A stretch of 64,000 bases of DNA. It comes from Sphagnum compactum (Eukaryota > Bryophyta > Sphagnopsida > Sphagnales). The translations under genes were made by a program, and so were the position numbers. Position 1 is the stretch's first letter, and the number at the start of each line of letters is the position of its first letter. Shown here piece by piece: positions 24,751 to 35,382 of this stretch. Location of the stretch: NCBI GenBank assembly GCA_965153455.1, contig OZ234499.1:10598271-10662270 (forward strand), written 5' to 3'. The notes beneath the pieces were generated by a model that was not told the origin of the DNA, did not search any database, and saw only the letters and a list, made by a program, of their open reading frames with translations.

Positions 24751-25760
24751 CCATTTTTAAAGGGGTATTAGATAATTGTCCAACCTATTTTTTCCATCAG
24801 CTCAAGGCAAGTACTTAGAGCTTTTTGATAAGCTTAGGGGACCTCATTTCATCTTCTATTCAGAGGATGGCAGAAAAATCAGATGGTGTTACCAACTACT
24901 TAAGTTCATTAGTATTACTACTTGATCTGGTTGATCCTTTGGTTTCTTGGCTGGATTGGATCTTGCCCTGGTTTCAGTGTACCTTTTTTCTTTGCAATCA
25001 ACTTGTCTTTTGTGTCAAAAATAAACTAAAATCCCACAGTTGCTTTGTTTGTTTAATGTGTGAGCTCTTAGATTTCAAAGGGTTTTATGATTTGGGTGGT
25101 GGGAATGTTAAAAAACCTCGATAAGGCTCCAAGCATTGGAAGGTCAATAAGTAAAGCATGCTTGAATTAAAGGTTCCCTACATTCACCTTGTTTAATCAA
25201 ATTGTAACTAGTGTGGCATGTGTTGTTGGCTCAAGTGTGAACATGACTATGTAACTACTTAAGTGTTAACAACACCTTAACAATAGAGTGTAATTGTAAA
25301 AAAATCAATTGATTTTTTTTCATTAATTTCTCATGACCAAAAAATTCAATATTCAATATTTCCTCTGCATTATGTCTAAAAATTATGAAATTGCCTCCAA
25401 GAAATCCCACTCATCAAAGGCTTTTCAACAATACAAAAAGTTGGCTTGAATTTTCCTAAAAACATTATTTTTGGTTTTGTTAAACTTTCTTTTGCAAAAT
25501 TGTTCAATATTCAAATAACTATTGCACCATACGACTAAACAATACAAAACCACCTTGGTGCACCTCTATTCATGGAGGGCTTTCCAACAATACCAAGAGC
25601 ACAATGGAGGGTGTTGTGGTATGGGAGATTGCAATGTGACAAACAAAGAAACAAACTTCCTTATAGATAGATGCCTTTGTCAAAGTCAGTTTTTGCATAA
25701 AATTGCTACTGATGACTTCAGAGAGACCCTTTGTTCCTTCAAAAAGTAGCAGCACAGGCT
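24751..25760. other. Non-coding gap, nothing recognised
   Basis: ORFs at 24825-25124 (+) and 25522-25755 (both strands) match no family. LINE coding is not detectable beyond about 24740. Confidence 0.4.
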
Positions 25761-25930
25761 TTTTATTTTTGTTTTTGTTTTTTGTATGGATTACTCTGGC
25801 GACAGAGCCTCAACCCTAACCACCAGGATAGCTGATTGTCAGGCTCACAGATCATGAGGAGAAGGGGTCCAAGTTGGGATTCGAACTCCAAACCTGCTCA
25901 CAAAGCCACACCCCTTACCCATTGGTGTAA
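25761..25930 (-). mobile_element. tRNA-derived SINE
   Basis: Read on the - strand, the element starts with an A-box-like TACACCAATGGGTAAGGGG and has a Pol III B box GTTCGAATCCC (in 25870-25885). A non-tRNA body follows, and it ends in an A-rich tail (AAAAAACAAAAACAAAAATAAAAA, 25761-25785). This is the standard layout of a plant tRNA-derived SINE, about 170 bp long. It does not fold as a tRNA. No clear target-site duplication was seen, so the insertion is probably old. Confidence 0.75.
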
Positions 25931-26345
25931 AATGGTCATTTTAAAAATTGAAATTTGCAATCTAGTGTATTTTTCCACCAAGAATTTGATCATTTGGTAA
26001 TTGGGGACCATACTTTATATTTGGAGCCCACAGTGACAACAAGGGATTAAGAATTATCAGACCATCCTCTTGTGTGGGCGGTTCTGGAGGTCGGGTGCAT
26101 ATCTATGTTTCCATTTGCAATCATCAGATTTCAAAACCTTACAATTGGGTGGCTCCTTGCTTATCGCAAGGCTACCTGTTTATGGTCCCCTAGTGATATC
26201 AACCTCTGTGGCTCTTTGCAATCCTTTCTTTGTTATCATAGGTACACATTTTCCCCTTTCCTCTATGCTTGCCTCCTCCATCCAGGTGTTGTGGTCACAT
26301 CCGATTGATGCCCATGCATGATGTACCGTGGTTTTCCTCGCCCTT
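25931..26345. other. Non-coding gap, nothing recognised
   Basis: Overlapping ORFs in several frames (26070-26425) without family resemblance. Confidence 0.35.
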
Positions 26346-26403
26346 TTCCAAGCTCCATTTTTCTTCATGAAAGTTTCAAAATGAAGAAAATTGGAGCTTG
26401 GAA
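26346..26403. repeat. Near-perfect 23-bp hairpin, 12-nt loop
   Basis: Left arm 26346-26368 (TTCCAAGCTCC, then T/C-rich, ending CTTCAT) pairs with right arm 26381-26403 (ATGAAG...GGAGCTTGGAA) with one mismatch in 23 bp. The loop is GAAAGTTTCAAA. The hairpin is isolated and has no terminator context on either side. It may be the centre of a decayed foldback element. Confidence 0.85.
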
Positions 26404-27296
26404 ATTGATTAGTGGTGGCTAGCAAAGGGTGGTTTGAGGGGTGTGCAACATTCTTTTAGAAAATGGAAAAGAAAGAGGGGGTTTTTATCACCCTAGACCT
26501 CCAAATGTGCCAATGTAGATTTTCAGAGACACCATAAAAAGGTCTCAATTGAGCCATGTCAAAATAGGAACCCCCTGGAAATGAATCATCATGTAGTTTG
26601 TGCCAGGCACAACTTGGCACAGCAAATAGTTGATTTGCAAAATCACTTCATTAAAATCCATGACGAGCAAGGGGAACACCAATTTGCATGAGCTCCCCTG
26701 AAGAGAGCCCATGCCACAGTGCACGTTGTAAAAACATTGGCAACCCAATAAATCTTGCAATCAAGTTTTCTTACAATAATGGAAAATTCACCAGTCAAGC
26801 CTAGCCATGATCAACTGTTGTTGTTGGTGACTATGTGTTTGGGTGCTTGCAAACAAAATTTAATTTGAAATTTAACCCTTTGATAATATTTCTGCTCTTT
26901 TCCCTTGTTCTCTAACACTAGTTCTCAAGTAGCTACTCCATCTAGTCATTGTCATTTACAAAGGTAAGGCTCCGGTTTGTGATCTCTATGTGGGAGGCTA
27001 TGGCTCTTCTAGTTGTAAGGAAAAGAAAATAAATGGAACTGGAACACATTGTTAAATTATTATTTACTGATTATCTGCGCTGATAAATTCTCTCGTGGGC
27101 ACATCATTCATGTTTGCATGCCTATTATTCTCATCACCAAATAACCTTATCTGCTTCCAATTTTTTCAGGCTTCCAAGTTTTTACATGCACGTAGCTGAA
27201 CTCAAAAGAATGCAAATATTGCGGGGCCATACCTTGCCCTAGATAGCTTTCAGCTGAGTGCCTGGGTGGTTCCTTAGCATAAAGGTCCATAGGTAG
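26404..27296. other. Non-coding gap, nothing recognised
   Basis: No gene, RNA or clear repeat seen. Confidence 0.4.
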
Positions 27297-27305
27297 GTCC
27301 AAAAC

Positions 27306-27558
27306 CCCTAACATTATATGTGCACATAGTTGTTATTGCAGGCAGTACAAACTTATCGCCCGCTTCTTTTTTTTTGCTGACTGCCCTTTTGCCCATCCAA
27401 GATGTGTCTGGTGGTAAACCAATAAGAGGCTGGTAATTAAGATCTGTGTGATGTGTATGGTGACCATTCGCTTTGGGTCCTGTTATGCACAATTTGGGCT
27501 TGTAATGGGCACTTTTGTATTGCCTGAAATAACAACTATGTGCACATATAATGATGGG
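27306..27558. mobile_element. MITE with long TIRs and 9-10 bp target duplication (Mutator-like)
   Basis: The left end (CCCTAACATTATATGTGCAC...) and the reverse complement of the right end (CCCATCATTATATGTGCAC...) match over about 45 bp, through TAGTTGTTATT.CAGGCA.TACAAA. The element is 253 bp and directly flanked by GGTCCAAAAC at 27296-27305 and 27558-27567. That is a 9-bp direct repeat GTCCAAAAC, or 10 bp with the shared G. Long TIRs plus 9-bp target duplications are the hallmark of Mutator-like elements. The interior has no transposase. Confidence 0.8.
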
Positions 27559-27567
27559 GTCCAAAAC

Positions 27568-28895
27568 TAACACAGATTTGAGTTCATTATGTAGCCTAGG
27601 TAACTACGATAATCGGAACTGGCAGAGATGGCCGATTCTGCCATTTAAGTTAATTTGAAAACCCTGTTGAATCAGCAGGTTTGGACCTTTACAGATTATG
27701 GAATGTGCTGGTTACAGGTCATTGTGCCTAATAAGGTTCCTGTGAGGAATTCAGGCAAACCTAGTAGGGCAAGCCAAAATTTCCAACTAGGTAGCAAAAC
27801 AGGCAGAATGGCCTGTACCCTGCACATTCCATGATTGTCATGATTGCACATTAAGCATGTGGATTTTGCACTATGGGCATTTGGATTTTACAGAATGGGC
27901 ATGTGGATTTTGAATAATGGTTGGGTCAGGATAACCCAAGAAGACCTGTCCACTTATGCATTGTATGGGGACTAAAGAGAGCAGAAAAGGCCGTTAAGTA
28001 TGTTGGCAGCTGTTTGTACTGAGAGCAAATTGTACTTAAGCTCCAGTCATTGCCCTTGGGTGAAAGGAATGGATTATTATATTCATCTCAATTATGACAG
28101 TCAGGACTCACTAGAGAAATGGTGATGGGAACTTTGTCGTTTGGGGGGTCCCAGAATTCAGAGCTGCAGAGGTACTTGCTTGCTATCATGGTTGGCTTTG
28201 AGATCACACTCTTGCATGTTGTTTGTTGCTAACTTGGTAGAGAGAGGTGAGACAAGCTTCCAGGCTGAATGGAATTCTGTTTGCAAACTTGACAGTAAAT
28301 GTGTAGATCATCAGTTCTGGTGGACGTGGGCTTCAACTTCCTTGCTAGACAACATCCTGCCATCCTGCAACACCTGACAAGCAAAACATGATGACAAGAA
28401 TAACAGTTAAATAATCACGCAGAGGAGACACAGTGCAGCCAACAGAATCCAGCTCAAGATAGACGCACATGCACAAGAAACAAGAGTCCATGAACAAACC
28501 AGGTTCGAAGAACACTCCATAATCTTTTTTGTTCAAGCACACATGAGCTTGATCTCCATGTGTGCAAGGAATGTGACAGGGGAAGGGGAGTCATGTCATC
28601 AATCGCAAACTATCTATCTAATATAATGGATATACAACACGAAGGGGACAAGAAGATTGGGACCATCAGCTCCTCACCCTTTTGATCCTCCTGCACACAT
28701 ACCAAACAGTTAATGAGAAAGTTGCCTTTTCAGATCTGGCGAAGAAGTAGGGGCGGACCCACCAAACCCCCATTCGATCTACTCGTGGCAATGGTTAAAT
28801 TCCTGGATGTGCACTCTGGAACTCCTACTTTCACTTGAACTGCAAGATCAAGGAGTCAAGAAATCAACATCTACCTTCAAGAATCCAATAAAAAT
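27568..28895. other. Non-coding gap; possibly decayed flank of the pseudogene that follows
   Basis: No ORF resembles a protein. The part nearest 28895 is where the C-terminal half of the glyoxal-oxidase-like gene would lie, but I cannot recognise it. Confidence 0.35.
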
Positions 28896-28899
28896 GAAC

Positions 28900-29500
28900 T
28901 AACCCCTGTTCAGCACCATCAAAATGTGAGAACTTCTTGAGAGGGAAGGAGGATTATGTCGCCCATGATGCATTGTTGGTGTATGTGCATTGTCCTTCAA
29001 CCATATCTGCGACCATGATCCTGCAACATATGGAAGAGCAAGGCGTGCGGATTGTGCTGACAGATTCAAGCAAGCACTTCCACAAACCATGATCTCCGCC
29101 ACTGACAAACTGGATTGCAGAGAGCAGGGGCAACTGAATGAATGGGTCATCTTTGCAAGACTGGCGTGGAATGGGGCAGGTGGTGCCAGAGGTTTTGCAG
29201 TGTTTGTATTGTAATCAAACACAATGGAATCCCTCTTTGCAAGGATGAAGAGAATAGTACCATTTGGCAGGAATTTGGCAAACTTGGGGTTTGTGGGGAT
29301 CATCAGTGGCAGCAAGAGACGGGAGGTTCACCACCTATAGAGTATTCCAGTGCGAGAATCGAAGGCAAAAGCTCTCTGTGAAAGATCTGTTGGACATCAG
29401 GTAAAACCTGGCATGTTGCATACCAACTCCCTGATTGAGCTAAAACTCTCTCGTAGACTTGAGGGCCATTGCCAAGGAAGATTTGCAGGATCAATCCAGG
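28900..29500 (-). pseudogene. Glyoxal oxidase-like pseudogene fragment
   Basis: On the - strand, pieces of the plant glyoxal oxidase/galactose-oxidase-like family appear in the right order but in different frames. WYATCQVLPD is at about 29405-29435. NLPSLAATDDP follows in another frame, then FAKFLPNGTILFILAKRDSI and VFDYNTNT at about 29190-29290. SVAEIMVCG is at about 29085-29110, then IMGDIILLPSQEVLTF at about 28925-28970, and DGAEQG in yet another frame near 28910. Intact members have a secreted copper-radical oxidase of about 500-600 residues. Here only the central part of the propeller remains, with several frameshifts and a stop, and both ends are unrecognisable. It is not functional. 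Confidence 0.75.
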
Positions 29501-32400
29501 TTGCCTTTTTCCAGCTAAAATTTCAAGATTTTCTCGAAATCAGCAATTTGACAAAAGCACTCACTTGTACAAAATCATGCTCTGATGCATTGCAAAGTTC
29601 CAAAGTTGATGTCATGTGGATCTGATCTAGGGCTTTGACATATATAAATTTTCACCTTGCTTACAAAGTTATATTCTTTGCAATCCATTTGGAAAATTGA
29701 CTTGGGCTTTGTATTGCTTCGCATTACTAGTGACCATCAATTGACATAAGGTTAAGTAATATATTTAAAAGTTACTTAAATAAATTATTTAAAATATAAT
29801 TAGTTATCAAACGTTGGTTATACATGACCATGTAAATTGTCCATGAAATAATTTTCACTTCCATTAATTCTAAATTATGATATTTAATTTTCATCTACTG
29901 AAAATAGTTTATTGTCACTAGTAGCGCGCAACAATGCGGAGCTCAAATTTAATTTAAAACATTAAAATATTTAAAAATGAAACAAAAAGAATAAGATTAA
30001 AAATGCAAGATTGCACTTTAAACTAATGTTGAATAAAGTGAAAATAATGAGAGAAACTAGTTCCCGTGAGGAGAAATTTCAAGGAATAAATATTAAATTT
30101 TTTTGCATAATCCTTTGTATAATTGTCCTTGGACAATTCCCAAGAAAATTCATACTATTCATTTCCAAGTCTATCTACCCCACTTCTTTCCTAATAATTA
30201 TTTCCAAGATCCTTATTGACATTGACATAAATAATGATAAACAATTGAAAATCATATGGAAATGTTAAAAGAGGAAAAAAAATAGTTGAATTGTCGCTAG
30301 TAGTGTGCAGCAACATAGAGTCTATTTATCCTTGTTTGAAAAACTAACTAAAAAAGTCTTTCATCAAAGCTTCCATGTGGCCCACTATTCAATGAACCTT
30401 TTTTAAACATCATCCTAATTACACATCATAATTTGATGAAAATGAACTTTTCAAACACTTAAGTTGCATTTTAAGACAAAAAATAAGATGTGTAAAAATC
30501 AACCAACAAAAAGAAATGTAATGACAAAACCAATTAACAATTTACAGTCAAAATGATTGGTATACTTCAAACTCTAAATGAATCATATATTAATCATTTC
30601 TTGTGTTTTTATGCAATTGATATTCAAATGAGACCACTTAAAACAACTACTCATGCTGAATTAATTTGTATCAATTCAATCTGGAGGATATTATGTCATT
30701 TTGTCTTTTATTCTAATTAAAATTAGGATCACATATTTCAAGGCATAATAAGCTTGTAACTAAAAGAAGGCACACAAGCATAAATGATACACTATTAATG
30801 ATAATCACATATTGATGTGAGTACCCTTTTTGCGCAAGTGAAGAAAAGACTAATGCTAGTGTGTACCCCCATTTAGCGCAAGTAGAAAAATGGGGTGATG
30901 TTTGTGTGATACGATTATTTGACAAATTAACAAATTGTGGGTTTCATTAGAGCTTGATAAGGTCACGCATTTCATGTGAATACTGTTAGAGGCAAAAACT
31001 CAAGTGGTGATTTGCTTTCTACTTGATAGATTGGTTAAAACACATTTGTATGATCATACAATTGATGAATACAATTTACTTTGGGGTTTGATGAATGTCG
31101 TCCATTGTAGAGTCAAGCCTTCACTGCATAGTCCTACCTTACTTTAACCTATTCCTCTGAGGCACACTATATGAAAGTGCATTCCAGGAAGACAACCTCA
31201 ACCTTGAGCAATGCAAGACTTCCAGCCACCAAATGATTGGAGGTAAGGAGATAGGTAACAAATACCCAGCTTTGCTTCTACCCTATGGGGCTGATGGGCT
31301 GTCAGAAGGACCACCAAATGCTATGCAAATGCTCGATAAATAGGTAGTAATCCCTGCCCATCCACAACATAAACCCTGTCATGACCAGATTGGGAAATGG
31401 CACTTGTGCTACCTCCCACACTTGTCACACTAAATCAAGACATTAATGGACACATTCAGAATATTCCTTTAAAGAAGGTGTGCAACTTCATGAAGATCTT
31501 CATCATGGTGTGCTTACTTAGGTACTCCTGATATGCCAGATATGTGATTGTGCTGTACTCTGATCTTCAGCCCTGGAAAAAATGCAGTAAGGATATGGCT
31601 GTTTTTCTCTGATGGTTGTGTCCATTCCCATGAAGTGGTAGCATCAATCAAGTGTGGATGCTTGCTGTCAAGTCAGGTGACTGCCAAAGCAGTGACACCA
31701 TGGCTGCACTGGGTGGAGCAACAAAAAGCACTGTGAAACTATAATAGAAATTGGAGCAAAGTGACAGCACATATCAGGCCATAGAAGGCTGGTTGCAAGG
31801 AGACAATGGAGGCTGAGGCACCAACAGCTTCCGAGTCAATCAAGATTCATCCCACCCTTGAGTATATGTATGCACTCAGTGATATCTGACTCAGTTTTCT
31901 GTGCTTTTCAGCATGGGTATGTCTAAGTTTGCATGTTCAAATCAGCAATTCAAATAGCTGCAGGTTGAGTTACCTGGAGAGAGCAGTGAAGCTCTTATGT
32001 GATGTACTAAATGGAACATTGAGGTTTCTCTCCAATCAAAAGCAACAGGGAGGCCCTGCAAGTAAGGATAGAAGTTACAATGCCATTCTGTGAATATGGA
32101 GACAATAAGAAAGCTCCCAGAGCCAGATGTGACCTCAATGTGCTTTAGATGCCTGTGACTCCTGTGCTTCTACATTCAGCGATAACCTGTGATTCAAATG
32201 AAGATACTGACATTGTCTTCCTGCAAGAATTTTCTAATCTAGCCATGGAATTGACACTTCCAATTGGTCAAAAACACATCACCAAACTTTTTTCAAAATC
32301 CTGAGACAGTTAAGAAGGATCTGAAATCTGAAAGAAAAAAATCTGCAAGTTTTGTGTTGGACTAAGGAGTCATCAGGAGAGAGGAGGTATGGAGAAACAG
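29501..32400. other. Gap without recognisable genes
   Basis: 29640-31100 is AT-rich with nothing recognised. 31100-32400 is less AT-rich, but its ORFs (for example 31548-31736) match nothing. It could be old genic or untranslated sequence, which I cannot show. Confidence 0.4.
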
Positions 32401-32537
32401 AGTGCATACCAGAACCAAGGTGGAGCGGGAAAAACCCGAGAGGATCTCAAGCTAGCCGCGGAAGATAGCATGTTATGTCCAAGTCCACAGCCCAATTGAC
32501 GCCTTCGTCCTTGCCCCTATAGCAATTCCTCGCTCCA

Positions 32538-32538
32538 T

Positions 32539-32570
<32 letters not shown>

Positions 32571-32586
32571 GCTCTCTCTCTCTCTC
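32538..32586. repeat. (CT)n microsatellite
   Basis: An almost pure CT run interrupted by TTTC and CGCT. Such pyrimidine runs are common in plant 5' leaders on the sense strand. The surrounding 32400-33130 is richer in CpG than the flanks, so it may be a promoter-like or transcribed region, but no + strand coding follows. On the - strand it could lie in the 3' flank of the gene at 33276-34019. Confidence 0.7.
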
Positions 32587-33275
32587 GGTCTTTCCTCACT
32601 CCTTGGCTTTTGTCCAACATCCACAAATGACACCGAGATCCACAAGACGACGACAGGATTGTTGGAAGCGGACAGAAAACAACTACGATTACTTCTATCT
32701 GTCGCTCTCTGTCTCCAAGACAATATAGCACTCTCGAGCATCAAACCCTAATTTGAGCTTCTAACCGATAGGATTGCACATAAGTACGAAGTGCATGCAC
32801 AATTGTGTGTGGGGTAATTTGTGGAGATTTTCTTGTTGACTCTTCCGAATCGAAAGTCGGCAATCGTCATACCAAATATCGGAAGACATCTCTGCTTCGA
32901 ACAGAAGAACGTTGGGTTGAACATCGGGTATGTTTCAGACTTCACATCTACATGTTACGCAAAGATCTTGCACAAAAACAGAACACATACCAGTGAAGAT
33001 GCTATAGTTTGTCTGTCTAAACAGAATCTGTTTTCTAGGCATATCCATCCTACCACCAAAAGGAATGTGAAAAGACCATGGATCGAGGTACATCGTTCGG
33101 CCATAGCCTACAGCATGTTTCCACTTTCACGTCGATGATCCTCACAAAAAGTCTAATGCTTCTTCACACAAAACTCTGCCTTCTTGTCACCAAAACATAA
33201 GTGCCCCACAGATGATGGATGCATCTGCTTTCAGTTTGGAAAAGCCCTGATAACTCTTGTCAGTCTTTTCGGTCG

Positions 33276-34019
33276 TCAAAAAGTCCATGTGGGCACTACG
33301 AGTCCTGAATCCTCTACAAAAGAAGATTCAGCGTTGAAATCTTGCGTGTAGAAAGTTGCCGCACCACCACCGTCGTTGTCACCTCCATCATCAGGTGAGT
33401 TGATTCTCGACTGCTTCTCAGCTCCTGGAATCACCACGGGACGAGAATCAAGAGGAGCAGCTTGGACTGTGAGATACTCCAGGTTTTGGTACAGTTCTTT
33501 GTAGCCTCTCCTAACACCAATTTGAAGCCTGTTTACAATCTCCGAGTCTTCTCCATCATCATTATCATCATCATCATCATCAAAACATGCAAGACTATCA
33601 TCATCACTGCAGCTTGCGCCTTGGTAGATAGTCTTGTACGCAACCTCAGAGTTCATACATTCCTCCAACAATTTCCCTCCTCCAAAGGTCCAAGTTGGCA
33701 CAGGAAGGCCTAGACCTTCCACAAAGTACATCTTTTGCTTTGCGCCATACTCAACAAGATCACCAACATCATCGTCATAATGAATTGATGCAGCAACCAC
33801 ATGAGAATGAGCAGCAGCAGGGGTGGCACTTGATTCATCGGCTATTGTTCCAATTGATTCTCCACTTTCCTCCAGTAATTCCTCATCAACAATCACCATC
33901 ATCATGTCTTCTTCACCAGGAGCTTGATCACCATCTCCACCAAGATCCAAGTGCGATAGCGATTGAATGATTTGTTGCTCGTGAGCTTCCATTTCCCGAA
34001 CCTTCAAGATTTGCTGCAT
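33276..34019 (-). CDS. Unrecognised acidic protein, 247 aa, with a duplicated FVExxGLxVPTWTF motif
   Basis: I do not recognise this protein. It is one uninterrupted ORF with a stop directly after the motif, in a CpG-bearing region with a plausible leader, so I take it as real. Residues 1-65 are Glu/Asp-rich, 141-160 carry an Asp run (a GAT/GAC triplet repeat at 33556-33582), and 207-219 are Gly/Asp-rich, so most of the chain is probably disordered. The striking feature is a 14-residue motif, FVEGLGLPVPTWTF at 99-112, repeated as FVEDSGLVVPTWTF at 234-247, the exact C-terminus. A more ordered stretch lies at 161-200 (IVNRLQIGVRRGYKELY...). There is no signal peptide or membrane segment. The start is the first ATG not followed immediately by a stop in this frame. 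Two small upstream ORFs precede it. An unseen upstream exon cannot be excluded. Confidence 0.6.
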   Translation of the reverse strand: MQQILKVREMEAHEQQIIQSLSHLDLGGDGDQAPGEEDMMMVIVDEELLEESGESIGTIADESSATPAAAHSHVVAASIHYDDDVGDLVEYGAKQKMYFVEGLGLPVPTWTFGGGKLLEECMNSEVAYKTIYQGASCSDDDSLACFDDDDDDNDDGEDSEIVNRLQIGVRRGYKELYQNLEYLTVQAAPLDSRPVVIPGAEKQSRINSPDDGGDNDGGGAATFYTQDFNAESSFVEDSGLVVPTWTF

Positions 34020-34125
34020 GGAAGCAGCTCAAACTCTCTTCTTTTGTGGGGATTTTGCGAAAACCTTCTCCTTGGGCTGGCTGCTGCTGCTGATGAAGCC
34101 CTCCCAAATCTCATCCAAACCTCAT
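34004..34125 (-). promoter_or_regulatory. Two overlapping upstream ORFs in the leader of the 247-aa gene
   Basis: uORF1 is a 4-codon ORF (34111-34125). Its stop overlaps the start of uORF2 as ATGA. uORF2 (34004-34114) encodes 36 residues, is rich in Ala, Ser and Arg, and runs out of frame past the main ATG at 34019 before stopping at 34004-34006. Ribosomes starting at uORF2 would miss the main start, so this layout would reduce translation of the main ORF if the leader is transcribed as drawn. Confidence 0.5.
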
Positions 34126-34193
34126 CGAAAATGGAGATGGGGATGAATGATGGGGGGAGGAAGAACCCTACTTATTCATCTCCCCATGCTGAC

Positions 34194-34360
34194 TCTTGAA
34201 TTCGGGAATGAACCTTATCCATTCATCTTGCATTCAGGATGAACCTTATCCCTTCAACTTGAATCTGGGGAATGAACCTCATCCATTTATCTTGAATTTC
34301 GGGAATGAACGTTAATGTATTCATCTTGAATTTGGATGAACCTTATTCATTCATCTTCTA
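34194..34360 (-). repeat. Five tandem repeats of about 32 bp upstream of the 247-aa gene
   Basis: Units on the + strand begin (G/A)ATGAACCTTATCC or a variant at 34206, 34237, 34270, 34303 and 34334, spaced 31-33 bp. Read on the - strand, in the direction of the gene, they give GGATAAGGTTCATTCCCG-like units, two of which hold the I-box core GATAAG. The array sits about 175-340 bp upstream of the ATG, in the expected promoter or leader. Confidence 0.8.
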
Positions 34361-35382
34361 TCCTGACTATTCCACCCTACAAGGTGAAAGAGCCACTCAC
34401 TCACTCAATTCTTGGTTTGCAAACTGGGTGAATGTCTCTCTTTTTTCCCTACTGTTTTTTTTACTGTTGCTTATTTACTGTGGTTGTAGTCTGCTTTTTT
34501 GTGGGTTTATACAAAGTACTTATTTCGATTTAATTGGTTTCTGAAATGGTATTTTTCTGCTTTCAATTTCTGTAGTAGCAAAAAAATTGGGTTGTGCTGA
34601 GCTTTGCAACAGCTTTGTGCAAGCAAGGTGCAGTGGGGATTGTTTTTTGTCGTTTGCTGGTCTATGAATTTCTAATTTTCAGATTTTTTCACATGATCCG
34701 ACAAGACTTAATTTGCTCAGACTATATGAGCTTTGACGTCATGGTCCTCACCACAATTTCTCAGACCAAAAAGCATGAAAAAGAACAAGGGCTGAATTTT
34801 GCGCTTCTACTTTGTACCCAAGAGAGCTACAGAGCTGTTTGTATTTCAGCATTTTCTGCTGTGGTGGGTAGTAACTTACCTGCATGCTTTTGATTGGAAT
34901 CTTGCATTTTCACATTGTCGTACAAAACCCAGAATCAGTAAGCCTAGTTTTAGTGTATGTGGCCCGTCAATGGAATTGTTTACCTAATTTGTCTACTTGT
35001 GTGGGCGCATCTTCTCTACTTTTCACTTATGCAGAGATACTATGAGAAGAATGCCTCACTACATGCTCATGGACAACTAACTGGAGAGAAGAGATGAGGG
35101 AAAAGACCTACTTGGTGCATCATTGAATTTTCTTGTCAAGGTTGTCAACAAGGATCAGGTCCAGACTCTGTCAGTGGTGGAGATCCCTGGAGGATATGTC
35201 CAAGCCTTCTCCCTTCCCCATTGAACAGAATCTCTCAACAGAGGGTTGTTAGTTTTTCTTCTGTTTCCTATCTCTCTTGGGGTGGTGGAACATTGCAAAT
35301 CCAAACCAAGATGTTCCAATTGATGAGGTTGTCACCCAATCAATGGTTTGGCAGTACCTGGTTGTTTTTATCTAAAAAATCC
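34361..35382. other. Intergenic, nothing recognised
   Basis: Short ORFs on the + strand (34305-34987) are Phe/Leu/Cys-rich, as T-rich non-coding DNA often is. The segment also contains the 3' flank of the desaturase-like gene, which ends at 35383. Confidence 0.4.

Noticed and set aside
32447-32744. - strand ORFs with Arg-Glu repeats
   Set aside because: They are translations of the (CT)n microsatellite; outside it nothing resembles a protein.
33462-33970. + strand ORFs opposite the 247-aa gene (His/Gln-rich)
   Set aside because: Antisense shadows of the acidic - strand ORF, which has the longer, uninterrupted frame and structured motif.
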